Assembly (NCBI RefSeq): GCF_016924145.1
Contig: NZ_JAFFZO010000004.1
Location: 1 to 64,000, forward strand
Reading direction: 5' to 3'
DNA: 64,000 bases
Source of the DNA: Amphritea pacifica
GTDB taxonomy: Bacteria > Pseudomonadota > Gammaproteobacteria > Pseudomonadales > Balneatricaceae
Under the pieces are notes generated by a model, which was not told the origin of the DNA, made no database searches, and saw only the letters and a program-made list of their open reading frames with translations. Position numbers and translations under genes: made by a program. Shown here in pieces: positions 42,201 to 50,461 of the stretch. The stretch's first letter is position 1. Each line of letters opens with the position of its first letter.

Positions 42201-43520
42201 ATGAAAAAAATAACAACAACAAAAGTACTCACTGTCGCCGTCGCATCCGCCATACTCAGCGGACATGCGATCGCAGCCGATAAAAGCGACAGCAGCTATA
42301 AACTGAACACCAAAACCCGGTTGGTTTATTTTGACCGGGAGTATGAAGACCCAGCGAATGATCGAACCCAGTCAGCGCTTGCCATTACTGCAGACTGGAG
42401 CACGCCTCAATATGGAGGGGTGTTGGGTGTCGGCATCTCTCCCTATTTTGTTCAGGATATTGATTCAGACGGAAAAATCACCACAGACGTACTGACCGTT
42501 AAAGATGGTGAGGCTCAGGGTTACGCTTTGCTGGGGCAGGCATTTATAAATCTGACCCCGCTTGAAGGCTTCAGCGCTAAAATTGGCCGCCAGACTCATA
42601 AGTCTATGTTCCTGAGTAGCTCTGGTAGCCGCGCAGTTCCTAATAGTTTTCAGGGCATCAGCGCCATGTATATCCCCGTAAAAGGGCTGAACCTGTATGG
42701 CGCTGTGTACAATAAGTGGTCACCGCGTGCCGATAATAATTTCATCGGATTTAAAACTGACAAATCAGGCGAAGGTGATCTCAAGTATGTGTCCTTGATG
42801 GGCATTCAATATAAGAAAGATGATTTCACAGTCGACGCTGAATACCTCAATGCTAAGGATTACATCAGTAAGCTTGGCTTGCGGGGAAGTTATGTGACCC
42901 GGTTTGAAGATTCCAGCCTGAAGTTCACCGCCGGGGTGTTCAGCTCATCTGACAACGGTGATCTGTTCGTCACTGGTTCAGAAAGCGGGGAGCTGGACGA
43001 TGAAGATGTTGCAGGCAGCATTGCCGGTGTCACTAAAAGCAGTAACGATGGTCTGGGGGCCTTCCTTGAAGCGAAATGGAGCAAAGGCAATACGCAACTG
43101 ACTGCAGCCGTATCGAAAACCGATGACATCTGGATAGAAGACAACTTTGCTGGCGATCACGGCACTAACCCCTTTCCGACACGGTCTCGTGTTGGTCCCG
43201 ATATGACCAATGCGAATGAAACTGTCTTGAAACTGGCAGTGCAGTACGACTGGAAAGATTACGCTCCAGGCCTGGTGACCAGTATTGCTGCAGCAAAAGG
43301 CTGGGATGCAGAAAACTCCGCCAATCCTTCGTTAGGTTCAGCTGATGAATACTGGAAAGAACTTGCAGTCAGCTATAAAGTTCCTGCAATAAAAGGATTG
43401 AAATTCACCGGCGTTATTCACGACTACAACTCAAACGAAGTCGGTCGGGTGGATGGTGTTAAAGCCGATGAAACCGATGTTCGTCTGTATCTGGATTATA
43501 CTTACGCCTTTAATCTTTAA
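42201..43520 (+). CDS. OprD-family outer-membrane porin
   Basis: 439 residues from ATG 42201 (AAGGGAAG upstream). Signal peptide VAVASAILSGHAIAA. OprD-type mature sequence: KLNTKTRLVYFDREYED, EGFSAKIGRQTHKSMFLSSS, alternating beta strands, and a final LYLDYTYAFNL. Pseudomonas OpdH, an OprD homologue, takes up tricarboxylates (cis-aconitate) and is controlled by TctDE, so the same role is likely here given the TctD box and neighbours. Has its own terminator. Confidence 0.85.
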   Translation: MKKITTTKVLTVAVASAILSGHAIAADKSDSSYKLNTKTRLVYFDREYEDPANDRTQSALAITADWSTPQYGGVLGVGISPYFVQDIDSDGKITTDVLTVKDGEAQGYALLGQAFINLTPLEGFSAKIGRQTHKSMFLSSSGSRAVPNSFQGISAMYIPVKGLNLYGAVYNKWSPRADNNFIGFKTDKSGEGDLKYVSLMGIQYKKDDFTVDAEYLNAKDYISKLGLRGSYVTRFEDSSLKFTAGVFSSSDNGDLFVTGSESGELDDEDVAGSIAGVTKSSNDGLGAFLEAKWSKGNTQLTAAVSKTDDIWIEDNFAGDHGTNPFPTRSRVGPDMTNANETVLKLAVQYDWKDYAPGLVTSIAAAKGWDAENSANPSLGSADEYWKELAVSYKVPAIKGLKFTGVIHDYNSNEVGRVDGVKADETDVRLYLDYTYAFNL

Positions 43521-43552
43521 TACACACGCCTTCAATTTTTAATTGATACCTG

Positions 43553-43582
43553 AAAAAGCAGTCGCACCCGCGACTGCTTTTT
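43553..43582 (+). terminator. Terminator of the OprD-family porin
   Basis: AAAAAGCAGTCGC-ACCC-GCGACTGCTTTTT, 13-bp stem, 32 bases after the stop; A and T ends make it bidirectional. Confidence 0.93.
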
Positions 43583-43630
43583 AATACCAGTATTTCCCGC
43601 TTCTCAAGCATCAACTCTGACTGAGTGCTA

Positions 43631-43717
43631 GCGGTACTTATTTTAATCACCGCACTATTTTAATCACCGCACTATTTTAGCCACCGCACTATTTTAGCCA
43701 CCGCACTATTTTAGCCA
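43631..43717. repeat. 17-bp tandem repeat, four copies plus one degenerate
   Basis: CCGCACTATTTTAGCCA in three identical copies (43667-43683, 43684-43700, 43701-43717), one variant ending AATCA (43650-43666) and a degenerate leading copy (43631-43649). The array ends 12 bases before the TctD box of the next promoter, so copy number changes what lies upstream of it. Confidence 0.93.
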
Positions 43718-43729
43718 CCACGCAATCGA

Positions 43730-43762
43730 TGACAGGTTGCTGACAGCTTGACTCGTTAGAGT
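43730..43762 (+). promoter_or_regulatory. TctD box and promoter of the PrpF-family gene
   Basis: TGACAG-GTTGC-TGACAG (43730-43746), 10 bases, -10 TAGAGT (43757-43762). The predicted leader before the PrpF-family ATG is about 315 bases. Confidence 0.75.
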
Positions 43763-43856
43763 TGCCATCTGAATACCACATTTTTACGTCTGAAGCGCGC
43801 CTGATAGCTGATCTATCAAGTATTAAGAGATGCCTGTTCAGATTAAGAGAAGACCG

Positions 43857-44015
43857 ATGCTGACACAAAGAATAATAAAGAGATCTATTCATCCAATTTT
43901 GAAATTAGTGATCGATAACTCAATACCCGCAGGTGCTGGCAAGCAGCCTGACGCAGGCGATGCCGCGGGTTGTGAGGATGATATTGAGACCGTTGCAGTG
44001 CTTAGCAATAACTAA
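43857..44015 (+). CDS. Possible small ORF in the leader of the PrpF-family gene
   Basis: 52 codons from ATG 43857 (AGAGAAG upstream), or 61 from ATG 43830 without a clear site. It would be the first reading frame after the TctD-controlled promoter at 43757. No family resemblance seen. It is offered only because the leader is unusually long and the frame has a plausible ribosome site; it may be chance. Confidence 0.25.
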   Translation: MLTQRIIKRSIHPILKLVIDNSIPAGAGKQPDAGDAAGCEDDIETVAVLSNN

Positions 44016-44084
44016 TTTTTATCTCTCAAAACTAATAACAGATTCCGCAGCAGGCCTGCAACCGACCATAAGAGGAGTCCAATC

Positions 44085-45194
44085 ATGGCAGCACAAACAG
44101 CCATTCCCTGTACAATGATGCGAGGTGGAACATCACGGGGTCCATACTTCTTAGCCAATGACCTCCCACGTGACCCAGTATTACGTGACGAAGTACTCCT
44201 GACCGCGATGGGATCAGGTAACGCCCAGCAAATTGACGGTATCGGTGGCGGAACCACCCTCTCCAGTAAGGTGGCTATCGTCTCGGTATCCCGGCACCCC
44301 GATGCGGATGTTGACTACCTGTTTGCGCAGGTATCCGTCACTGAACGAATCGTAGATTGCTCGCCTTCCTGTGGCAACATGCTGGCGGGTGTGGCTCCTT
44401 TCGCTATTGAGTCAGGGCTGGTCACTGCAGAAGAGGGCGAAACCCTGGTCCGTGTCCACAACATCAATACTGATTCATTTATCGAAGTCGTCGTACAAAC
44501 GCCAAATGGCAAGGTTGAGTATGACGGGGATACCAGCATAAACGGTGTTGAAGGTACAGCGGCGCCTGTGGTGCTTAACTTTCTTGATGTCGCTGGGACA
44601 AAAACGGGACATCTGCTCCCAACCGGTAATTTACGTGACGTTTTTGATGGCGTTGAGGTCAGCTGCGTTGATGCTGCAATGCCCATGGTGCTTATTCCTG
44701 CCAGCTCTCTCGGCAAAAGTGGCTGGGAAAGCAAGGCCGAGTTAGATAGTGATCGCGAACTTCTGACCCGCATCGAATCTATCCGGCGACAGGCTTCTTT
44801 AAAGATGGGGCTGGGTGATGCCGCAGGTAAAGTCTTGCCTAAAGTGTCATTAATGGCACCGCCTCAGCATGGCGGCACTATCAGTTCTCGCTACTTTGTC
44901 CCAACCGATTGTCACGCCGCTCATGCAGTCACTGGCGCTATCTGCGTTAGCACGGCAGCGATGATGCCCGGGACAATCGCCTACGACTTAGCTGATCGTC
45001 CCGTTGGTGAACCCATGATGATCGGTGTAGAGCACCCCAGCGGGAGAATCGATATTGTGCTTGACCTGGAAGAAACTGATAAAGGTTTACAGGTCCATCG
45101 GGCCGGGCTTATCCGCACTGCCCGGAAACTTTTCCGGGGGGAACTGTATATACCCAGCCGCATCTGGTCTTACGCGCAAGCAAAAGCATCCTGA
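44085..45194 (+). CDS. PrpF-family isomerase (aconitate isomerase-like)
   Basis: 369 residues. PrpF/GalD signature: IPCTMMRGGTSRGPYFLAND, GSGNAQQIDGIGGGTTLSSK and VDCSPSCGNMLAGVAPFAIE. PrpF acts on aconitate cis-trans and methylaconitate isomers, GalD on oxalomesaconate. With tcuAB (producing cis-aconitate), an OprD porin and a tricarboxylate transporter around it, interconversion of trans- and cis-aconitate is the most likely role; that is inference from context. GAGGAG precedes the ATG. Confidence 0.85.
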   Translation: MAAQTAIPCTMMRGGTSRGPYFLANDLPRDPVLRDEVLLTAMGSGNAQQIDGIGGGTTLSSKVAIVSVSRHPDADVDYLFAQVSVTERIVDCSPSCGNMLAGVAPFAIESGLVTAEEGETLVRVHNINTDSFIEVVVQTPNGKVEYDGDTSINGVEGTAAPVVLNFLDVAGTKTGHLLPTGNLRDVFDGVEVSCVDAAMPMVLIPASSLGKSGWESKAELDSDRELLTRIESIRRQASLKMGLGDAAGKVLPKVSLMAPPQHGGTISSRYFVPTDCHAAHAVTGAICVSTAAMMPGTIAYDLADRPVGEPMMIGVEHPSGRIDIVLDLEETDKGLQVHRAGLIRTARKLFRGELYIPSRIWSYAQAKAS

Positions 45195-45226
45195 AGAAAA
45201 CACTTAACATCAAAATAAATATTGCA

Positions 45227-45259
45227 TGACAGGTTGCTGACAGTTTTGAGCAGTAACTT
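45227..45259 (+). promoter_or_regulatory. TctD box and promoter of tctC
   Basis: TGACAG-GTTGC-TGACAG (45227-45243), 10 bases, -10 TAACTT (45254-45259). Confidence 0.75.
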
Positions 45260-45343
45260 GAAGTAGAAACAATGGGAAGACCAAAAAAAATATTCTAATG
45301 GTCATCTCTATTCTAATTATAAAAAGTATGACTGGAGTCCTGA

Positions 45344-46456
45344 ATGAACACTATGAGAAATAATAAGCGAAGTGCGGGTAAATTAATCAAAGCCCTGGCT
45401 GCCAGCGCAGCCTGCATCGCGAGTCTGACAGTCGCTAATCCCGTACATGCGGTCGACTTTGATGGCGAACGCGTGGAGTGGATCATTCCATTTAAAGAAG
45501 GCGGCGGTTCAGATACCTGGGCTCGTTTTTTTGCCCCACTGATCTCTGAAAATCTACCGGGAAAACCGGCTATCGTGGTGAAAAATATTCCGGGAGGCGG
45601 TTCAACCAAAGGGGCTAATCAGTTTCAGCGAAAAGCCAAAGATAATGGTTTAAATATTATAGGTACTTCCGGCTCCACTCAGTTTCCGTATCTGTTAGGC
45701 GATACACGCGTCAACTATGATTACAAGAACTGGACGCCAGTACTGGCATCACCTACAGGTGGGGTTTTTTATGTCAGCCCTGAACTCGGCATCAAATCGG
45801 CAGCAGAACTGGCATCACTACGCGGTAAAGAGCTTAAATACGCCAGTCAGGGTGCAACCTCCCTCGACTTAGTGCCTCTGTTAGCGATGGATATTCTGGA
45901 TATTGATGTACAGGCTATTTTCGGCATGAAAGGCCGTGGCGCGGGTCGTCTGGCTTTTGAGCGTGGCGAAGTTAACGTTGATTACCAAACATCGTCAGCC
46001 TACCTGAAAAAAGTTGTACCGCTGATAGATGAAGGCAAAGTCGTGCCTATCATGTCCTGGGGCGTATTGGATGAGGATGGCAACCTGCAACGCGATCCAA
46101 ACTTCCCGGATCTTCCTCACTTTGCTGAAGTCTATGAGATGATCCATGGCAAAAAACCAGAAGGAACTGCATTTAAAGTGTGGAAAGCGTTCTTCGCGGC
46201 AGGCTTTGCCGCACAAAAAGGTATTTTCTTGCCTAAAGGAACCCCACAGGACGTCATCGATGCCTGGGGAGATGCAGTAGAAAAAACCGTTAAGGCCGAT
46301 GACTTCAAGAGTCGCTCTGAGCTGGTTCTTGGTGACTACCCTCAGGCCGTAAAAGGTAAAGCAGTTAAAGCATTTAAAGCAGCGCTTGATATCTCAGATG
46401 CTGACCGACAGTGGGTTCGTGACTGGCTGACCAGCCGATACAACGTGCAACTATAA
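45344..46456 (+). CDS. tctC: Tripartite tricarboxylate transporter binding protein TctC
   Basis: 370 residues. Signal peptide ending near NPVHA. TctC-family fold: VEWIIPFKEGGGSDTWARFF, LPGKPAIVVKNIPGGGSTKG and RDWLTSRYNVQL at the end. It captures citrate, aconitate or tricarballylate in the periplasm for the TctAB protein encoded next. GGAG precedes the ATG. A hairpin follows before the membrane gene. Confidence 0.92.
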   Translation: MNTMRNNKRSAGKLIKALAASAACIASLTVANPVHAVDFDGERVEWIIPFKEGGGSDTWARFFAPLISENLPGKPAIVVKNIPGGGSTKGANQFQRKAKDNGLNIIGTSGSTQFPYLLGDTRVNYDYKNWTPVLASPTGGVFYVSPELGIKSAAELASLRGKELKYASQGATSLDLVPLLAMDILDIDVQAIFGMKGRGAGRLAFERGEVNVDYQTSSAYLKKVVPLIDEGKVVPIMSWGVLDEDGNLQRDPNFPDLPHFAEVYEMIHGKKPEGTAFKVWKAFFAAGFAAQKGIFLPKGTPQDVIDAWGDAVEKTVKADDFKSRSELVLGDYPQAVKGKAVKAFKAALDISDADRQWVRDWLTSRYNVQL

Positions 46457-46521
46457 GCTAGTTGTTTCCTTTATCACGTCAATCCATCAGGTAAACACTA
46501 TTCCTGTTGACTATCCCTGAC

Positions 46522-46541
46522 ACGGGCTCATCCGAGCCCGT
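46522..46541 (+). promoter_or_regulatory. Intercistronic hairpin between tctC and tctAB
   Basis: ACGGGCTC-ATCC-GAGCCCGT, 8-bp stem without a T-run, in the 112-base gap. Such hairpins often protect the message of an abundant binding protein from decay relative to the membrane subunit. Confidence 0.6.
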
Positions 46542-46568
46542 CGTTCACTTTTTATGAGGTAAGGAACC

Positions 46569-48578
46569 ATGTTAGACGCATTCCTAACCGCCCTACAGAC
46601 TGTCATGACTGGTACCCATCTGCTCTATTTAGCGGGTGGTGTATTGCTGGGACTTGCTATCGGCATTTTTCCGGGTCTTGGCGGTATCGCCGGGCTTTCT
46701 TTATTACTTCCTTTTCTATACGGCATGGAACCAACCACCGCACTGGCGATGCTGATTGGTTTAGTTGCTGTTATCCCAACCTCCGATACCTTTACATCGG
46801 TGTTGATGGGCATTCCAGGATCCAGTGGCTCGCAGGCCACCGTGTTGGACGGATTCCCCATGGCTAAACGAGGGGAGGCCGCTCGCGCACTCTCAGCTGC
46901 GTTTGCCTCCTCTTTATTTGGCGGCCTGTTTGGTGCTGTTGTACTGACCGGTTTCGTCCTGATCGCCCGTCCAGTCATTCTGGCATTCGGGTCGGCAGAG
47001 CTCTTTATGCTGACTCTGCTCGGGTTGAGCATGGTCGGTGTATTAGGCGGTAATAGTCTGGTAAAAGGCCTGAGTGCTTGTGGTGTAGGCCTGCTGCTGG
47101 GGAGCGTTGGTGGTGCACCTGCGACGGGTGAATACCGAATGACCTTCGGAAACTTCTATCTTATGGATGGTATTCCGCTGGTTGTTGTCGGTCTGGGTAT
47201 TTTTGCACTTCCGGAAATTATCGATCTGCTTCGCCAGAACAGCGCTATTTCAGAAGCAGCAGAGCTGGGCCGTGGGTGGGTAAACGGTATCAGAGATCTG
47301 ATTAAAAACCGTTGGCTGGCCCTGCGATGTGCCGTTATTGGCTGTATAGTTGGCGCCCTGCCAGGTCTCGGTGGGAGTGTGGTGGACTGGATCGCCTATG
47401 GCCATGCAGTACAAACCACAAAAGATAAAGATGGTTTTGGCAACGGTGATGTACGTGGTGTCATAGCACCTGAATCCTCTAATAATGCTAAAGAAGGTGG
47501 GGCACTTATCCCGACACTTTTGTTTGGCATTCCGGGGTCAGGCAGCATGGCGGTATTTCTGGGCGGTATGGTATTAATTGGTATCGAGCCCGGACCATCG
47601 ATGGTTACGTCTAACCTGGACGTAACCTATACCATCGTCTGGTCACTAGCGATTGCCAATGTTGTGGGCGCTGCTGCCTGTTTGTTTTTATCAAAATGGG
47701 TCGCAAAATTAACGACGATTCCCTATGCGTTGATGGCGCCGTTCATGATCACCGTGATCTGTTTCGCTGCTTATCAGGCAACCCGTGATCTGAGTGATCT
47801 TGTGACACTGTTGGGAATTGGCGTGTTAGGTGTGCTCATGAAACGCTTTGACTGGCCACGCCCTGCTTTTCTGATCGGATTTGTGCTGGCCAGCGGAATG
47901 GAAACATACTTATATCAGGCGCTTCAGTTTGATGGCCTGGGATTCCTGCTGAAACCGGGTGTTTTAATCATTGGTGCCATTACTGCTATCTCTATCTACT
48001 TTGCTGCACGTCATGCAACAAACAGTGGTAAAGATGATTCCTGTACTGAAACCAGCACTGACTCCAGTACTCAGGCAAAACCGCTGCGTCCAACTAACTT
48101 AGGACCGCAAAAGCTATTTGCCGGTGCTATCTTTCTGGCATTTGCTTATGGCCTTTATGATGCATTACAGCAATCGATGCTAGGAGGCGTTTTTACCGGC
48201 GGAGTCTGTGGTGTAATGCTTATTCTTAGCGGTATCGTATTGTTCAAGCTTGTAACCAACCAGGTTGATGATGCTGTTAACTTTGATAACGAAGTTGCTG
48301 CCGGTTATCAGGGTGACCAGAGCATCGCAAGCCTTTTACACTATGTTTATTGGATAGCCGGACTCATTGTCAGCTGTTACTTTGTCGGATTCTTAATATC
48401 TATTGCCGTTTTCTTCATTGCATTCCTGTTAGTTAAAGCGCGGGCATCGATACTCCGCACTGTCGTACTGACCAGTTCAGCTGTTGTATTTATGGCAACA
48501 CTGGCGCATGTGATGGTACTGGATCTTCCAAGCGGGTTTTTGCAAGAAGCAGTACAAATGCCTTGGCCTCTGAACTGA
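46569..48578 (+). CDS. TctA-TctB fused tripartite tricarboxylate transporter subunit
   Basis: 669 residues. Residues 1-490 are a complete TctA subunit, about 12 helices with both conserved signature loops (GIFPGLGGIAGLSLLLPF, then GIPGSSGSQATVLDGFPMAK; second half GALPGLGGSVVDWIAYGH, then FGIPGSGSMAVFLGG). After a polar linker (about 485-510, rich in Ser/Thr/Asp), residues 515-665 form a four-helix TctB-like domain (LFAGAIFLAFAYGLYDALQQ...YWIAGLIVSCYFVGFLISIA). No separate tctB is present, so the fusion supplies both. AAGGA precedes the ATG. Confidence 0.88.
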   Translation: MLDAFLTALQTVMTGTHLLYLAGGVLLGLAIGIFPGLGGIAGLSLLLPFLYGMEPTTALAMLIGLVAVIPTSDTFTSVLMGIPGSSGSQATVLDGFPMAKRGEAARALSAAFASSLFGGLFGAVVLTGFVLIARPVILAFGSAELFMLTLLGLSMVGVLGGNSLVKGLSACGVGLLLGSVGGAPATGEYRMTFGNFYLMDGIPLVVVGLGIFALPEIIDLLRQNSAISEAAELGRGWVNGIRDLIKNRWLALRCAVIGCIVGALPGLGGSVVDWIAYGHAVQTTKDKDGFGNGDVRGVIAPESSNNAKEGGALIPTLLFGIPGSGSMAVFLGGMVLIGIEPGPSMVTSNLDVTYTIVWSLAIANVVGAAACLFLSKWVAKLTTIPYALMAPFMITVICFAAYQATRDLSDLVTLLGIGVLGVLMKRFDWPRPAFLIGFVLASGMETYLYQALQFDGLGFLLKPGVLIIGAITAISIYFAARHATNSGKDDSCTETSTDSSTQAKPLRPTNLGPQKLFAGAIFLAFAYGLYDALQQSMLGGVFTGGVCGVMLILSGIVLFKLVTNQVDDAVNFDNEVAAGYQGDQSIASLLHYVYWIAGLIVSCYFVGFLISIAVFFIAFLLVKARASILRTVVLTSSAVVFMATLAHVMVLDLPSGFLQEAVQMPWPLN

Positions 48579-48605
48579 TTAATTAGGTATATAAGGAGAA
48601 GAATC

Positions 48606-49469
48606 ATGTTATCAGTAAAATCTATACTGATGCCGCTTTCCAGCAGTGGTGAGGTGCAGGAAAGACTGCTGGGTGCCTTATCAGTCACAGCGTTCTTTGG
48701 CGCTCACCTGGAGGTATTGCATGCACAAGTCAGCCCACGACAATTTATTCCTGTCGATGCGGTGGCTCGAACAATGCCCCAGAAACTCTTAAATGAGTTA
48801 GAAGTGTTAGCCGACAAATATTCCAATACTGAATCGAGCGAACTCAAATCTATGTTCGTAAAGCTTTGTGAACAAAACGATATTGTTCACAGTGATGACT
48901 CAGTAACAGGTCAGCCAAGCGCCTTCTGGCGCGAGGTTAACGGCCTGCGCAGCGAGCTTGTAGGAGAGTGCGGTAAGGTTAGTGACCTTATCATTCTGCC
49001 TCAACCAAGAAGTGGCAAGCCAACGGCCACTTTCCAGGCCGCCTTAATGCGCAGTGGTAAGCCCATTTTATTAGTCCCCAGAACGATGACGACGTTTAGT
49101 GCTGAACGTGTGTTAATCGCCTGGAACGGTAGCACAGAAGGTAGCCGCGCGATTACTCATGCGATACCTATTTTACAGCAAGCAAAAGAGATCATTATCG
49201 CCACCAGCGACAGCTCAGCTCAATGTAAACCTGACACTGAAGAGCTGATCAGATATCTTGGGCGTCATGGTATCAAAGCGGAATCAAAGTACTTCGATGC
49301 TGGACGCCGATCCACCGGAGAAGCAATTCTTACTTTGGCTGATTCGATCAAATCAGAACTGCTGATAATGGGGGCTTATACCCATCGCCGTGTGCATGAA
49401 CAGATATTTGGTGGTGTCACCCAGCATATGGTCGGCCACGCAAGATTGCCGGTTTGGATGATGCATTAA
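48606..49469 (+). CDS. Universal stress protein (UspA-type, two-domain length)
   Basis: 287 residues, double the single-domain length. The C-terminal half shows the Usp fold (ERVLIAWNGSTEGSRAITHA, then LLIMGAYTHRRVHEQIFGGV and VTQHMV), with the nucleotide-loop GAYTH...G pattern partly conserved; the N-terminal half is more divergent. AAGGAGA precedes the ATG, 27 bases after the tctAB stop, so it is in the TctD-controlled operon. Role in this context unknown. Confidence 0.85.
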   Translation: MLSVKSILMPLSSSGEVQERLLGALSVTAFFGAHLEVLHAQVSPRQFIPVDAVARTMPQKLLNELEVLADKYSNTESSELKSMFVKLCEQNDIVHSDDSVTGQPSAFWREVNGLRSELVGECGKVSDLIILPQPRSGKPTATFQAALMRSGKPILLVPRTMTTFSAERVLIAWNGSTEGSRAITHAIPILQQAKEIIIATSDSSAQCKPDTEELIRYLGRHGIKAESKYFDAGRRSTGEAILTLADSIKSELLIMGAYTHRRVHEQIFGGVTQHMVGHARLPVWMMH

Positions 49470-49715
49470 AGCGTAATTCAATTGATAGCACTATTATTTG
49501 CATGCGGATGGTAGTCCTTCAATCCATTTTTTCAGACACCCTGAATACCTGCCCATCGGTGTAGTGATCCAGCCGTTATCCTGACGACTAGATCTTTGCG
49601 TAATACGATAGCGCCTCAAGTAGGCTTAACGAATGAAACGCAAGGGAGAGAGTTTGGGGGCTCTTAGCATGGATCTCGGTAATTTGACAAAGACTTTAAA
49701 GCCCCGTAAGGGGCT

Positions 49716-49970
49716 TTGTCTGTTGATAGCCGCCAGGCCATCACGGGCAATATCATAATGAATCTTTGGATGGCCCAGCGCTTTAGCCAGAATATCAACC
49801 GTTACCCTGCCTTCGGCCACCTCTTTGGCCCATGGGAAGATCATCTCAGCTGCCATGGGATGCTGGCTCGGCATCCAGGAGGAGAGTGTCAGCCGGGTTT
49901 CAGCAAATACACTCTGGCTGAAGGCGATCACAGATAATCCGACAAGTATCTTTGCAACTGTGCGTTTCAT
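49716..49970 (-). pseudogene. TRAP-transporter binding protein (DctP), N-terminal remnant
   Basis: The first 85 or so codons are a clean DctP-family start: signal peptide LVGLSVIAFSQSVFA, then TRLTLSSWMPSQHPMAAEMI, FPWAKEVAEGRVTVDILAKA and HPKIHYDIARDGLA. The family needs about 330 residues; here the frame continues only 30 more codons of unrelated sequence and stops at 49626. A short hairpin (AAAGCCCC-GTAA-GGGGCTTT, 49698-49717) stands just past the breakpoint. No dctQ or dctM remains nearby. Likely a deletion remnant. Confidence 0.8.
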
Positions 49971-50461
49971 GTTTTACCTCAGGCTTCTAATTATCGTTTT
50001 CAGTAGGAGTTAGGCGTTTCCGGATGATGAAGATGCCTTGGATTTGGTCTTTTTATCATCCGGGTTATCTATTTAGGAACATAACCTAAACAACAAGAAA
50101 TACATTATTATCAAATAATGATAATAATGATAATAATGATAATAATGATAATAATGATAATAATGATAATAATGATAATAATGTGATTATTATTTGATTT
50201 TGTATAATTCTAGAGCTGATTTAATCTCATGGTGAGTGTATGTGCACTATTGTATGTCACGAGTAAAAAAGGCCAGGCCGCCTGGACAAACTGCATAACT
50301 CAGCGTTTAGCAGTTGTGTCTTGAAACATGGGATTGCTATACAAAAGCTGCTCCGAAAAGCGGTTTTGCACGGAGAATTCCTGGCGTATTGGTGGGGAAG
50401 AGCTCATCTGTATGATAAAGGTTCGTCAGGGTTCAGCTTGAAACAGGTTATGAAAATAAGA
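49971..50461. other. AT-rich gap holding the 9-bp array
   Basis: About 490 bases. Apart from the tandem array and a small GC palindrome (CCAGGC-C-GCCTGG near 50273) nothing is seen. ORFs on the plus strand running into 50731 are antisense to the GNAT gene. Confidence 0.5.
50114..50183. repeat. 9-bp tandem repeat (ATAATAATG)x7
   Basis: Seven perfect copies of ATAATAATG (50121-50183) after a partial unit. It lies upstream of the truncated TRAP gene (leftward) and between it and the GNAT gene. AT-rich arrays like this bend or melt easily; no function is shown. Confidence 0.95.

Noticed and set aside
50114-50183. Possible replication origin iterons in the 9-bp array
   Set aside because: A simple AT microsatellite without DnaA boxes, a rep gene or dnaA/gyrB neighbours.
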